Shown here in pieces: positions 1-7,980 of a DNA stretch of 64,000 bases (within the stretch, counting starts at the first letter, position 1; each line of letters starts with the position of its first letter). Under the pieces are notes generated by a model that searched no databases, had not been told where the DNA came from, and worked only from the letters and a program-made list of their open reading frames with translations. This stretch comes from Coprococcus sp. OM04-5BH (GTDB lineage Bacteria > Bacillota > Clostridia > Lachnospirales > Lachnospiraceae): assembly GCF_003482105.1 (NCBI RefSeq), contig NZ_QULM01000007.1, positions 22,383 through 86,382 of the forward strand, written 5' to 3'. The position numbers and the translations under genes are program-made.

Positions 1-162
1 TTTTTCAAAGGTAGCAAACGCCTATCGGCGTTCGCGTAGGTCGCAAGGTATCCTCCCAACTTCGTTGGGTCCCTCCTTACGTTTTTCAAAGGTAGCAAAC
101 GCCTATCGGCGTTCGCGTAGGTCGCAAGGTATCCTCCCAACTTCGTTGGGTCCCTCCTTACG
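1..162. repeat. Two perfect tandem copies of an 81-bp stem-loop unit
   Basis: Positions 1-81 and 82-162 appear identical. Each unit holds two potential hairpins: one with arms AACGCC/GGCGTT and one with arms CCCAAC/GTTGGG, the latter enclosed by weaker outer pairing. The array abuts the 3' end of ssrA and reaches the window edge, so more copies may lie outside. The unit has no coding potential I trust. It resembles a dispersed intergenic palindromic element, but I do not recognise the family. Confidence 0.85.
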
Positions 163-170
163 ACATTTAC

Positions 171-512
171 TGGAGCTGGCGGGAGTCGAACCCGCGTCCA
201 AAGGCCCATTCATTACAGTTTCTTCCATCACAGTCAATGCTTTGACATTCCCTTAAGCCGCCTCCCACTGACAAGATGTGACTCTTAGTAGCTTCATGAA
301 TTTTCTGACACCGCAAAGCTTAGGCACCAGAGTTTCCCGAAGGATGATACCGGGTCTAAAGGGCTCGGGGGACCCTAAAGTCGGCAGCTGCAACTAGGCA
401 GCGTAAGCTAAATTATCGTTAGCGTTTAAATTTAATTTCCAAGTTTTAGCGTGGTCCTGGGCCACGGATGGCTTCCATAACTTCAAAACCCCTGTCGAAA
501 CCAGTCAACCCC
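171..512 (-). ncRNA. ssrA: Transfer-messenger RNA (tmRNA, SsrA)
   Basis: tmRNA rescues stalled ribosomes by acting as alanyl-tRNA and as a short mRNA that adds a degradation tag. Read on the minus strand, the 5' end is GGGGTTGACTGGTTTCGACA, the hallmark tmRNA start. The 3' end is a T-arm with GGTTCGACTCCCG and an encoded CCA at 171-173. The tag frame at 423-394 reads ANDNLAYAA followed by TAG, close to clostridial tags such as ADDNFAIAA, which I recall from the family. The length of 342 nt is normal. Its protein partner SmpB is encoded just upstream in the same direction, with rnr, whose product degrades the rescued mRNA. The exact resume codon is inferred from similarity to known tags. Confidence 0.97.
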
Positions 513-671
513 TTACATATCTATTATCAAGCGGAACACAATCTGTTCATGAAATATCATGCTCCGTGATGATCATATATAAATCCACCGGTTGCCGGTA
601 TATATCACAAGGTCTTTCACCTATGATCTGTTATTGTTTTTACTTTTTCTTTCCGCTTATCACTTTAAAGC

Positions 672-1052
672 TTAATTCTGCTCCTCTGTGGTAGCAGCTT
701 CTGTCTCCTCTGAAGAGTTATCATTTTCTACTGCACTGCTGTCAACCTCTGTCTCAAGGTTCTCGTCAGCAGTAGAAGCTTCTGTTGTGTCCTCTGTAGG
801 TGTCTTGGCAGTGAATATTGAATCATATCCCTTGTCCTTCCACTCTTCGTTGATGGCTGTCTGAAGATCCTCCTTATCTATATAGGATGGACGGCTCTTA
901 ATATAGTTATACACTGCAAATGAAGCAATTATCCCGCATATAACAAGAACAGTTACAATGCCTCCTATTACCTTTCCTATCTTCTGCTTTCTCTTCTTAG
1001 CCGCAAGATTTTTCTTCTCCTGCTTTCTTTTATCTACCTTTGTCTGGCTCAT
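672..1052 (-). CDS. Small single-pass membrane protein of unknown function
   Basis: A 126-residue protein. The N-terminus is strongly basic (residues 1-25, many Lys and Arg), followed by one hydrophobic membrane segment at about 27-50, then a short soluble region with Tyr, Trp and Asp/Glu (about 52-82) and a Thr/Glu/Ser-rich acidic tail. The basic-inside rule suggests a cytoplasmic N-terminus and an extracellular acidic tail. The ATG has a GGGAGG Shine-Dalgarno about 10 nt upstream. It sits between smpB and ssrA in the same orientation, so it is probably co-transcribed with secG-rnr-smpB. I do not recognise a family, and no role in trans-translation can be claimed from position alone. Confidence 0.75.
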   Translation of the reverse strand: MSQTKVDKRKQEKKNLAAKKRKQKIGKVIGGIVTVLVICGIIASFAVYNYIKSRPSYIDKEDLQTAINEEWKDKGYDSIFTAKTPTEDTTEASTADENLETEVDSSAVENDNSSEETEAATTEEQN

Positions 1053-1143
1053 TCTTAATATCCTCCCGACGTAGTGCCCATTATATCACAGGCGTAAAGA
1101 ATAATCCACCTGTTTCACAGGTTTTTCACAAGTTCATCCGGAT

Positions 1144-1611
1144 CTATCTCATCCTTACCTTAAACTCCTTCTCTGCCTCACGCCTTATGTCCTTCTTGGC
1201 GATCTCTGCACGCTTGTCGTATAATTTCTTACCTCTGGCAAGTCCGATCTCAACCTTGATGAGTCCGTCCTTCAGATAAACCTTAAGGGGCATTATAGTA
1301 TATCCCTTTTCCTTTATCTGTCCTGCCAGTTTATTTATCTCATAGCTGTGGAGCAGAAGCTTTCTGGTACGAAGGGGATCCCGGTTGAATATATTTCCCT
1401 TTTCATAGGGACTTATATTCATGTGATGTATGAATATCTCACCCTTGTCTATACCTATAAATGCCTCTTTTATGCTGCAATGTCCCTGTCTTAAGGACTT
1501 AACCTCTGTTCCCACCAGGGCAATGCCGGCTTCATACTTTTCCTCTATGAAATAGTCATAGTAGGCTTTTTTGTTATTTGCGATGAGCCTGTCTCCTTTT
1601 TCCTTTGCCAT
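1144..1611 (-). CDS. smpB: SsrA-binding protein SmpB
   Basis: SmpB binds tmRNA, delivers it with EF-Tu to stalled ribosomes, and mimics the missing codon-anticodon stem with its C-terminal tail. The 155-residue product has the family features: an early [20 protein letters not shown] core, the GTEVKSLR motif, [20 protein letters not shown], and a basic C-terminal tail starting near [13 protein letters not shown]. The length is typical. The start codon lies inside the 3' end of rnr (38-bp overlap), with an AAGGAG Shine-Dalgarno within the rnr frame, which suggests translational coupling. Its RNA partner ssrA lies about 630 bp downstream on the same strand. Confidence 0.98.
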   Translation of the reverse strand: MAKEKGDRLIANNKKAYYDYFIEEKYEAGIALVGTEVKSLRQGHCSIKEAFIGIDKGEIFIHHMNISPYEKGNIFNRDPLRTRKLLLHSYEINKLAGQIKEKGYTIMPLKVYLKDGLIKVEIGLARGKKLYDKRAEIAKKDIRREAEKEFKVRMR

Positions 1612-3793
1612 GGCTTTCTTCTCCTTCCTTCATCTTTATAACGAAGTCAATGCTTTTCGTAAGCTTGTCTGTTTTCGCAACCTTTACGGTAACCTTATCT
1701 CCGATGGAATATTTATTATGACCGGTCTCACCTATCATAGCATATTCTTCCTCACTGTAACAGTAGAAATCATCATACATATCCGCCACGCTTACAAAGC
1801 CTTCTACAGTATTCTCCAATTCTACAAATATTCCGCGGTTGTTCACACCTGATATGACACCCTGGAATACCTCTCCTACATGCTCACTCATGTATTCAAC
1901 CTTCTTGAGCTTCTCCACCTCACGCTCTGCGGACTCTGCCCTTCTCTCCTTCTTGGAATTGTCATCACATATCTTAGGAAGGATGGCATTATAGTGCTTC
2001 TGCCTGTTGTCGTTAAGCTTTCCCCTGATATTCTCCTTGATTATCCTGTGGATCATAAGATCCGGATATCTTCTTATAGGCGAGGTAAAATGGCAATAAT
2101 ATCTGCACGCCAGACCAAAGTGTCCCGTACATTCTGTTGAATACTTAGCCTGCTTCATGGTCCTTAAGGTCATCCTGCTTACCAGATTCTCACACTCACT
2201 GCCGCTTATACTGTCAATAAGCTTCTGGAACTCCTTAGGATGTACATTATCCCTTGAAGCCTTGAAGTAAAATCCAAATTTGCTGATAAGGACTCCAAGC
2301 TGCTTGACCTTTTCTGCGTCCGGTGCCTCGTGGACTCTGTATTCAAACGGAAGCTCCTGCCAGAAATAATCCTCTGCAATAGTTTCATTTGCAGCAAGCA
2401 TAAAGTCCTCGATTATGCCGTTTGAACGTCTTCTTTCATAGGCACCTATATAGCTTACCTTTCCATCCTCCACCACGATCTTGGACTCGTCGAAATCAAA
2501 GTCTATGGAGCCTCTCTGACGGCGTTTCTCCCTTAACAGATCCGAAACCTCAAGCATAAGGTCGAATAACGGCACCAGCTCAGAATATCTCTCCATGGTC
2601 TCCGGATCTCTGTCCTCAACAATGGCGGATACCGCCGTGTAAGTCATTCTCTCATTTACATTTATAACGCTCTCGCATATCTTGTGACTTACGATATTTC
2701 CATTCTTATCTATATCCATAAGGCAGCTTAGGGTAAGTCTGTCTTTACCGGCATTTAATGAACATATACCGTTACTGAGCTTCTCCGGCAGCATAGGTAT
2801 CACCTTGTCCACCAGATAGCAGCTTGTTCCACGGTTAAGTGCCTCCTTATCAAGAGGTGAGTTCTCCGTAACATAGTGGGACACATCTGCAATGTGAACC
2901 CCAAGCTTGTACATTCCGTTCTCCTCATAAAGGGTTATGGCGTCATCAAGATCCTTGGCGTCCTCACCGTCTATGGTAACTGTCACCAGATCCCTGAGGT
3001 CTGTTCTTGTGGCAAGCTCCCTTGGATCCACCTCATCCGGAATACGCTTCAGATCCGCCGTAACCTCCTCAGGAAACTCATATGGTATCTTAAGCTCACG
3101 GACTACGGACAGTACATCTGTCAGAGGATCCGTATAATCTCCTATGACCTCAATGATCTTTCCCTCTGCGGACCTCACTTTGTCTCCGTAGGAGGTAAGC
3201 TCTGCTACAACCCTGTCTCCGCTCTTAGCACCATTTTCAAATCTTCCCGGGATAAATATATCACTGTCGATACGGCTGTTGTCAGGAATGACAAATCCGA
3301 ACTTCTTATTCTTCTGGTACACGCCCACAACTGTCTTAAGCCCTCTCTCAAGGATCTTCTCTACGGAAGCCTCTGACAGCTTCTTAACGGTTCCCGAACG
3401 TCTTCTGTTCCTTCGTTCACCATACATCTCACTTTCATCTAAGGGTCTTATAAGGACCTTGTCATCGTGGAATGCCCCACGGGTTTTATTTGCAGGGATG
3501 AAGAAATCATAATCGATCCCGTCTACCCTTACAAAGCCAAAGCCCTTCTTGTTGCTTATGAAAGTTCCCTCTAACAGCTCATCGGCAGTCTTAACATATC
3601 TGCCGTTCTCCTTTTTCTCGATCTTGCCCTCGTAGATCAATCTGTCAAGTATAGCCGAAAGCTCCGGTCTGTCCTCCTCAGGCACCTGAAGCAGATACAC
3701 TATCTCCTTATATTTCAAAGGCTTGTACTTACTATCGCACATCAGATCATATATAATTTTCTTTCTCTCTTCAAATAACTCTGTTTTCTCCAC
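1574..3793 (-). CDS. rnr: Ribonuclease R, 3'-5' exoribonuclease
   Basis: RNase R degrades structured RNA processively from the 3' end, including non-stop mRNAs released by tmRNA. Visible parts in order are an N-terminal winged-helix region (about 1-60), two cold-shock-type RNA-binding domains (about 65-230, with KKGFGFV and KKFGFVIPD), the RNB catalytic domain with the metal-binding [11 protein letters not shown] motif, [12 protein letters not shown], and a C-terminal S1 domain near [20 protein letters not shown] followed by a basic tail. The frame is open up to a TTG at 3820. I chose the GTG at 3793 because a GGAG lies 8 nt upstream and the product then begins [11 protein letters not shown] like relatives. 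It lies between secG and smpB, a common order in this group. Confidence 0.96.
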   Translation of the reverse strand: MEKTELFEERKKIIYDLMCDSKYKPLKYKEIVYLLQVPEEDRPELSAILDRLIYEGKIEKKENGRYVKTADELLEGTFISNKKGFGFVRVDGIDYDFFIPANKTRGAFHDDKVLIRPLDESEMYGERRNRRRSGTVKKLSEASVEKILERGLKTVVGVYQKNKKFGFVIPDNSRIDSDIFIPGRFENGAKSGDRVVAELTSYGDKVRSAEGKIIEVIGDYTDPLTDVLSVVRELKIPYEFPEEVTADLKRIPDEVDPRELATRTDLRDLVTVTIDGEDAKDLDDAITLYEENGMYKLGVHIADVSHYVTENSPLDKEALNRGTSCYLVDKVIPMLPEKLSNGICSLNAGKDRLTLSCLMDIDKNGNIVSHKICESVINVNERMTYTAVSAIVEDRDPETMERYSELVPLFDLMLEVSDLLREKRRQRGSIDFDFDESKIVVEDGKVSYIGAYERRRSNGIIEDFMLAANETIAEDYFWQELPFEYRVHEAPDAEKVKQLGVLISKFGFYFKASRDNVHPKEFQKLIDSISGSECENLVSRMTLRTMKQAKYSTECTGHFGLACRYYCHFTSPIRRYPDLMIHRIIKENIRGKLNDNRQKHYNAILPKICDDNSKKERRAESAEREVEKLKKVEYMSEHVGEVFQGVISGVNNRGIFVELENTVEGFVSVADMYDDFYCYSEEEYAMIGETGHNKYSIGDKVTVKVAKTDKLTKSIDFVIKMKEGEESHGKGKRRQAHRK

Positions 3794-3903
3794 CTGTTCT
3801 GCTCCAATCTCATACTGCAAATATCCCTTTAAAGTGAAAAATGCTTACATAAACATATATGTAAGCATTGATCAATCATTTATCAAATATATAATCCTAC
3901 TGA

Positions 3904-4143
3904 CTAGAATAACTTGGAATCAAGTAAAAGTGCAATGGCAATAAAAAGAAAACCAAGAACACCTGTTATCTTCTTAAGTACCTCTTCCTTTGAGCCCTTC
4001 TTATTCTTGCTCCAGTATGAATTATCATAAGCTCCTCCACTTATTGAGTTAGTAAGACTTGCCGGCTTACCTTCCTGTGAAAGGACAATAATTGTTATAA
4101 CTATACATACAATAATATAAACCACCATAAGTGCTGTTCTCAA
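3904..4143 (-). CDS. secG: Preprotein translocase subunit SecG
   Basis: SecG is the small third subunit of the SecYEG channel and stimulates SecA-driven export. The product of 79 residues has two membrane segments (about 3-22 and 56-75) joined by the conserved loop with QEGK, SLTNSISGG and the Lys-rich KNKKGSKE. The frame extends upstream to an ATG at 4158. I chose the TTG at 4143 because GGAGG lies 8 nt before it and the protein then starts MRTALMVVYIIVC, as in known SecG. It heads the secG-rnr-smpB group. Confidence 0.92.
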   Translation of the reverse strand: MRTALMVVYIIVCIVITIIVLSQEGKPASLTNSISGGAYDNSYWSKNKKGSKEEVLKKITGVLGFLFIAIALLLDSKLF

Positions 4144-4263
4144 TCCAGACACCTCCATTCATAATGTTCTGAATGTAAAATCACATCAACTCGTAAAATG
4201 ATATCATAATATCTCCGTAATATCAACAATTATTTTAATTTATTCTGTTTTTTGTCCGTTAAC

Positions 4264-5055
4264 CTAGTAAATTGCATCAATGGCAAATCCATGGTTCATG
4301 GGGCCACTGCCCTTTCCCAGATCCAGCATGTCATTTAAGGCTCCCGATATATAATTCTTAGCCTTATAAATGGATGTGTACATATCATAGCCCTTGGCAA
4401 GATTAGAAGCTATTGCTGATGAAAGTGTACATCCGGTTCCATGGGTATTGGGATTATCTATCCGCTTTCCTGCAAACCATGAAAGGCTTCCCTTATGGTA
4501 CAGCAGATCATTTGCGTCATTTATGCTGTGACCGCCCTTAAGCAGCACTGCCGTGTCAAACTTCTCTGATATATGGCATGCCGCCTTCTCCATATCCGCC
4601 TTATCTCTGATTGTCATACCGGATAATATCTCCGCCTCCCCGATGTTAGGAGTTATCACATCTGCCAGTGGAAACAGTTCCTCCGTAAGCACAGCCACTG
4701 CAGACTCATCTATAAGCCTTGCCCCTGAGGTGGCAACCATAACAGGATCAACCACTATATTCCTTGCTTTATATTCCTTAAGGCTGTCAGCGATCACCCT
4801 TATAAGCTTTCCCGAGGAAACCATGCCAATCTTCACTGCGTCCGGATATATATCTGTAAATATAGCGTCAAGCTCACTTTTAAGGAACTCCGGAGTAACC
4901 TCCATTATACCTGTAACCCCTGTGGTATTCTGGGCTGTCAGTGCCGTTATGGCACTCATGGCATATACCTTATTGGCCATCATTGTCTTAATATCCGCTT
5001 GTATACCTGCACCACCCGAGCAGTCACTTCCGGCTATTGTAAGTGCTGTATTCAT
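4264..5055 (-). CDS. thiD: Hydroxymethylpyrimidine (phospho)kinase ThiD
   Basis: ThiD phosphorylates hydroxymethylpyrimidine and its monophosphate to HMP-PP, the pyrimidine donor for thiamine phosphate synthesis. The 263-residue ribokinase-fold protein shows the N-terminal substrate loop AGSDCSGGAGIQADIKT, the conserved DPVMVATSG strand, LLKGGH, and the C-terminal anion-hole motif NTHGTGCTLSSAIA. The length is typical. The ATG overlaps the stop of the HAD phosphatase gene by 4 bp (ATGA), so translation is likely coupled. It is the last gene of the riboswitch-controlled salvage operon. Confidence 0.96.
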   Translation of the reverse strand: MNTALTIAGSDCSGGAGIQADIKTMMANKVYAMSAITALTAQNTTGVTGIMEVTPEFLKSELDAIFTDIYPDAVKIGMVSSGKLIRVIADSLKEYKARNIVVDPVMVATSGARLIDESAVAVLTEELFPLADVITPNIGEAEILSGMTIRDKADMEKAACHISEKFDTAVLLKGGHSINDANDLLYHKGSLSWFAGKRIDNPNTHGTGCTLSSAIASNLAKGYDMYTSIYKAKNYISGALNDMLDLGKGSGPMNHGFAIDAIY

Positions 5056-5708
5056 AGTATCGCCTTTCCATCAAGCTCCGTGAAGCTGTTGATATATATG
5101 TCACTGTACTGCTTCACCCGGTCTGCATACCCCTCACTTGAGCTGTCATATACACCACACACCATGAAACCTGCCTTCTTAGCCGTCTCTGCCGCGTGGT
5201 ATCCGTCCTCGAATACCATTATCTCCGACTTGTGAAGCTTCATACATTCCGCACATTTTAAAAATATCAGTGGATCCTCCTTGCTCATACCAACCTCTGA
5301 GCAGGTAAATATCCTTTGAAAATATTCCATGGCTCCAAGTCTTTTAAATGCCGCCTCTATGTGGCACCTGTCCGTTGCTGTAGCCACAGTGGCAGGAATG
5401 TTCCTCGCACTTAAAAGTTCAAGAAACTCCTTTACTCCCGGCTTAAGTTCAACCTCATTTGCATAAAAATCCGCTATGGTGGAATTTATCCCTGCCTTGA
5501 TCTCCTCCACTGTAAGGTCTATGTTATAGGCCCCCTTCATATACAGGGCACCCTCTGTCATGGTCCTGGTAAAAAGCTTCTCTTCCAGATCCGGCTCTGC
5601 CTTTATCCCAAGACTCTTAAGGTAGATTTCTCCTGCGTGATCCCACATCTTCATGGAATCAAGGAGAGTTCCGTCCACGTCAAATATCGCACCCTTAACA
5701 GGAACCAA
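5052..5708 (-). CDS. HAD-family phosphatase in thiamine operon
   Basis: A haloacid-dehalogenase phosphatase of the beta-phosphoglucomutase-like subgroup with a helical cap. Motif I is FDVDGTLLDS near residue 9, motif II is the VATATDR region, motif III is the Lys of GMSKEDP, and motif IV is FEDGYHAAETAKKAG. The frame begins upstream at a TTG (5732). I chose the TTG at 5708 because GGAGG lies 8 nt before it, giving a 14-bp overlap with thiE. Sitting between thiE and thiD in a TPP-controlled operon, it may dephosphorylate thiamine monophosphate or an HMP intermediate. That is inference, since HAD substrates are hard to predict. Confidence 0.88.
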   Translation of the reverse strand: MVPVKGAIFDVDGTLLDSMKMWDHAGEIYLKSLGIKAEPDLEEKLFTRTMTEGALYMKGAYNIDLTVEEIKAGINSTIADFYANEVELKPGVKEFLELLSARNIPATVATATDRCHIEAAFKRLGAMEYFQRIFTCSEVGMSKEDPLIFLKCAECMKLHKSEIMVFEDGYHAAETAKKAGFMVCGVYDSSSEGYADRVKQYSDIYINSFTELDGKAIL

Positions 5709-6363
5709 GGCTCTTACCTCCAAGCATTTCAAGTGTTCTTTCCTTCAATACCTTTGTGGCTGCTGTTATATCTTTCTCTGCAAATATAGCTGATATCACG
5801 GATATTCCGCATATTCCCGAATCCTTAAGTGAAATGATATTGTCCTTTGTTATTCCACCAATGGCAACTACAGGAATGGATACAGCCTCGCAGATCGCCT
5901 TTAATGTATCATAACTTACGAAATCTGCATCATCCTTTGAGTTTGTCTGGAATACCGCCCCGACTCCCAGATAATCTGCTCCATGCTTCTCCGCAAGTAC
6001 TGCCTGTTCCACTGTCTGGGCAGACACACCTATGATCTTGTCCGGTCCCAGGAGCTTTCTCACATCCAGTGCCTCCATATCGCTCTGTCCCACATGAACA
6101 CCGTCTGCGTCCATCTTAAGGGCTATATCCACATTATCATTTATAACAAAAGGAACATTGTACTTCCTGCATAATTCCTTTATCTCTATGGCTTCCTTTA
6201 AGAAGTTATCCTCATCAAGCTTCTTCTCCCTTAACTGTACGAAGGTTGTACCTCCCTTAAGGGTCTTCTCTACTTGCTGGTATAAGGTTTCATCTCCCAG
6301 CCAGTATCTGTCTGTTACTGCGTATAAAAGCAGCTCCTCCGGTTTTACATTATCTGATCTCAT
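5695..6363 (-). CDS. thiE: Thiamine-phosphate synthase ThiE
   Basis: ThiE couples HMP-PP with hydroxyethylthiazole phosphate to give thiamine monophosphate and pyrophosphate. The TIM-barrel motifs are clear: TTFVQLREKKLDE, NDNVDIALKMDADGVHVGQ, GVSAQTVEQA, ADYLGVGAVFQT and the phosphate-binding VAIGGI. The start is uncertain: the frame is open to a TTG at 6381, but I chose the ATG at 6363, which overlaps the thiM stop by 14 bp and gives 222 residues. It lies in the order thiM-thiE-HAD-thiD. Confidence 0.95.
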   Translation of the reverse strand: MRSDNVKPEELLLYAVTDRYWLGDETLYQQVEKTLKGGTTFVQLREKKLDEDNFLKEAIEIKELCRKYNVPFVINDNVDIALKMDADGVHVGQSDMEALDVRKLLGPDKIIGVSAQTVEQAVLAEKHGADYLGVGAVFQTNSKDDADFVSYDTLKAICEAVSIPVVAIGGITKDNIISLKDSGICGISVISAIFAEKDITAATKVLKERTLEMLGGKSLGSC

Positions 6364-7171
6364 ACTTAGCACCAGCCTCAAGAGTATCTCCGTCTATGTT
6401 GTAAACAGCGTCTATTATCCTGTTTCTGTAGGTGGAATTACCCTCGCCTTCCTTAAGATTGTTGTAGCCTGTCTCTCCTGCAAGACCCATAAGACATACT
6501 GAAGCAGCACATGCCTCAAGCATATTGTCTTTATTTGCAACGGCATAGGCTGTCATAAGACCTGAAAGCTGACATCCTGTTCCTGTGATCTTGCTCATCT
6601 CAGGTCTTCCGTTTCTTATAACGTAGCACTTCTGTCCGTCTGTAACAAGGTCAATAGCACCTGTTACTGCCACAATAGCCTTTGTCTTAACTGCAAATTT
6701 CTTGACAAATTCCACTGCACTGTCAAGAGTCTCATCTGTTACAGCGTCACATACATCTGCATCAACACCCTTTGTGCTGCCTGAACCCAGAGCAAGGGTC
6801 TTTATCTCTGAAATATTTCCTCTGATGATGTCAGGATGGATCTCGTCTACTATCTTAACTGCTGTGTCTGTACGAAGCTTGCTGGCACCGGCGCCTACAG
6901 GATCAAGCAGAACCGGATGTCCCAGCTCCTTAGCTCTGTTACCTGCAATGAACATTGATGGTATTGTATTCTTATTAAGTGTACCTATATTGATGTTAAG
7001 CCCTCCGCAGATGGATGTGATATCATATACATCCTCTGAGTCATCTGACATTATAGGGCTTCCGCCACATGCCAGCAGTACATTTGCCACATCATTAACA
7101 GTTACATAGTTGGTAATATTATGTACAAGTGGCACGTTCTTTCTTACATTTTCAACACATTCTTTAAACAT
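6350..7171 (-). CDS. thiM: Hydroxyethylthiazole kinase ThiM
   Basis: ThiM phosphorylates salvaged 4-methyl-5-(2-hydroxyethyl)thiazole to supply ThiE. The 273-residue product has VHNITNYVTVNDVANVLLA near the N-terminus (substrate site), LDPVGAGASKLR, VAVTGAIDLVTDG and the catalytic ITGTGCQLSGLM with the GTGC cysteine. The length is normal. The ATG is preceded by AGAGGGA. It is the first gene of the operon, about 170 bp downstream of a TPP riboswitch and its terminator. With ThiD and ThiE it makes a salvage set. No de novo genes (thiC, thiG) are present here. Confidence 0.97.
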   Translation of the reverse strand: MFKECVENVRKNVPLVHNITNYVTVNDVANVLLACGGSPIMSDDSEDVYDITSICGGLNINIGTLNKNTIPSMFIAGNRAKELGHPVLLDPVGAGASKLRTDTAVKIVDEIHPDIIRGNISEIKTLALGSGSTKGVDADVCDAVTDETLDSAVEFVKKFAVKTKAIVAVTGAIDLVTDGQKCYVIRNGRPEMSKITGTGCQLSGLMTAYAVANKDNMLEACAASVCLMGLAGETGYNNLKEGEGNSTYRNRIIDAVYNIDGDTLEAGAKYEIR

Positions 7172-7230
7172 TTTTTCTTCCCTCTTTCGTTTTATTTGAT
7201 ATATCCCACCTGACTCTAGAATTAGCAGTC

Positions 7231-7265
7231 GTCAAATGCAATCATGCAAGCATGTTGCACTTGAC
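7231..7265 (-). repeat. Stem-loop in thiM leader, partly repeated near 58157
   Basis: A 35-nt near-perfect hairpin with outer arms GTCAA/TTGAC and core ATGCAAGCAT (one wobble and one bulge by eye). The right half plus flank (7244-7274) recurs with one mismatch at 58157-58187, and the ATGCAAGCAT core occurs again at 58278-58287. It lies between the riboswitch terminator and the thiM Shine-Dalgarno, so it would be in the readthrough mRNA. Confidence 0.6.
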
Positions 7266-7283
7266 TCGTTGCCATAACAAAAT

Positions 7284-7311
7284 GACGGATGCTTCCGCAG
7301 AAACATCCGTC
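7284..7311 (-). terminator. Intrinsic terminator, TPP riboswitch expression platform
   Basis: Arms GACGGATG and CATCCGTC enclose a 12-nt loop, followed on the minus strand by ATTTTGTT. It lies between the TPP aptamer and thiM, where ligand binding would favour termination. The competing antiterminator pairing was not worked out. Confidence 0.8.
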
Positions 7312-7339
7312 CTTTAAATTAAACAAAAAAGAAAGCAGA

Positions 7340-7426
7340 TACATCCCTACGTTGGCATTACCCAAATCAGGTTGTGGGTCAAGGCTTCACATTGCCTACT
7401 CTCAGCCTGCAGCCGCAAGCTCCCCA
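7340..7426 (-). promoter_or_regulatory. TPP riboswitch (THI box)
   Basis: Read on the minus strand, the conserved elements appear in order: GGGGAGC, CTGAGAGT, GACCC, ACCTGAT, and TGGGTAATGCCAACGTAGGG. These form the pyrimidine- and pyrophosphate-sensing arms of the TPP aptamer. It precedes the thiM-thiE-HAD-thiD operon and a terminator hairpin, so thiamine pyrophosphate is expected to switch the operon off by premature termination. Confidence 0.97.
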
Positions 7427-7449
7427 TTTGTTTTTTGTTTACTCATGTG

Positions 7450-7478
7450 ATTATATCACAATTATTCTTCCGGTACAA
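7450..7478 (-). promoter_or_regulatory. Promoter of the thiamine operon
   Basis: The minus strand shows TTGTAC, a 17-bp spacer, and a perfect TATAAT with an upstream TG (extended -10, TGATATAAT). The predicted start is about 15 nt before the TPP aptamer. The -35 element lies inside the end of mscL. Confidence 0.7.
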
Positions 7479-7881
7479 CCTCTGATGTACAATGCATACA
7501 TCTGGTTGCCTTCTTGTCTATCTCACCGAAGCAGTATGGACACTTTCTTGTAAGTGGCGCTGCCTCCTCTTCCTTATGCTTGCCGATAGACATTACTTTG
7601 TTTATGGTCTTCATAAACAGGAACAATACCAGTGCCATTATCAGGAAATTGATAACCGCGGTTATAAAGTTACCATAGGTGATGTACTGTCCGGTACTGA
7701 ATATCTCGAACTTACCACCCACACTGGCACCGCCAATGCTGTTGATGATAGGATTGATAAAACTGTCTGTAAAGGCTGTAACAATATTCTGAAATGCTGC
7801 GCCGATTATAACACCGATGGCAAGATCCATAACATTTCCCTTAAGGGCGAAATTCTTAAATTCCTCAAAAAATTTCTTCAT
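7462..7881 (-). CDS. mscL: Large-conductance mechanosensitive channel MscL with C-terminal zinc ribbon
   Basis: MscL opens under membrane tension to release solutes during hypo-osmotic shock. The first ~100 residues are canonical: N-terminal amphipathic helix MKKFFEEFKNFALKGN, pore helix VMDLAIGVIIGAAF, and second helix ITAVINFLIMALVLF ending in the cytoplasmic helix. Residues about 112-133 carry two CxxC pairs (CPYC and CMHC), a zinc-ribbon-like tail in place of the usual short charged end. At 139 residues it fits the family. The start has an AAGGAGGAAAG Shine-Dalgarno. The stop region overlaps the promoter of the thiamine operon. Confidence 0.95.
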   Translation of the reverse strand: MKKFFEEFKNFALKGNVMDLAIGVIIGAAFQNIVTAFTDSFINPIINSIGGASVGGKFEIFSTGQYITYGNFITAVINFLIMALVLFLFMKTINKVMSIGKHKEEEAAPLTRKCPYCFGEIDKKATRCMHCTSEVVPEE

Positions 7882-7980
7882 AGTATCTTTCCTCCTTTAT
7901 CCGTCAGGATACGACATGTAGATAAACACCATCACATATGGTATCCCTGCCGGAGCTTAGCATTAGTAATTTACTGCTTA

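Noticed and set aside
65..256. 63-codon open frame at the left end
   Set aside because: It runs through the 81-bp repeats and the tmRNA gene and has no ribosome-binding site.
512..670. Promoter for ssrA
   Set aside because: A GATAAT lies near the expected -10 but no acceptable -35 at proper spacing, so it was not annotated. A short perfect repeat ACCGG-CAA-CCGGT is present at about 586-599.
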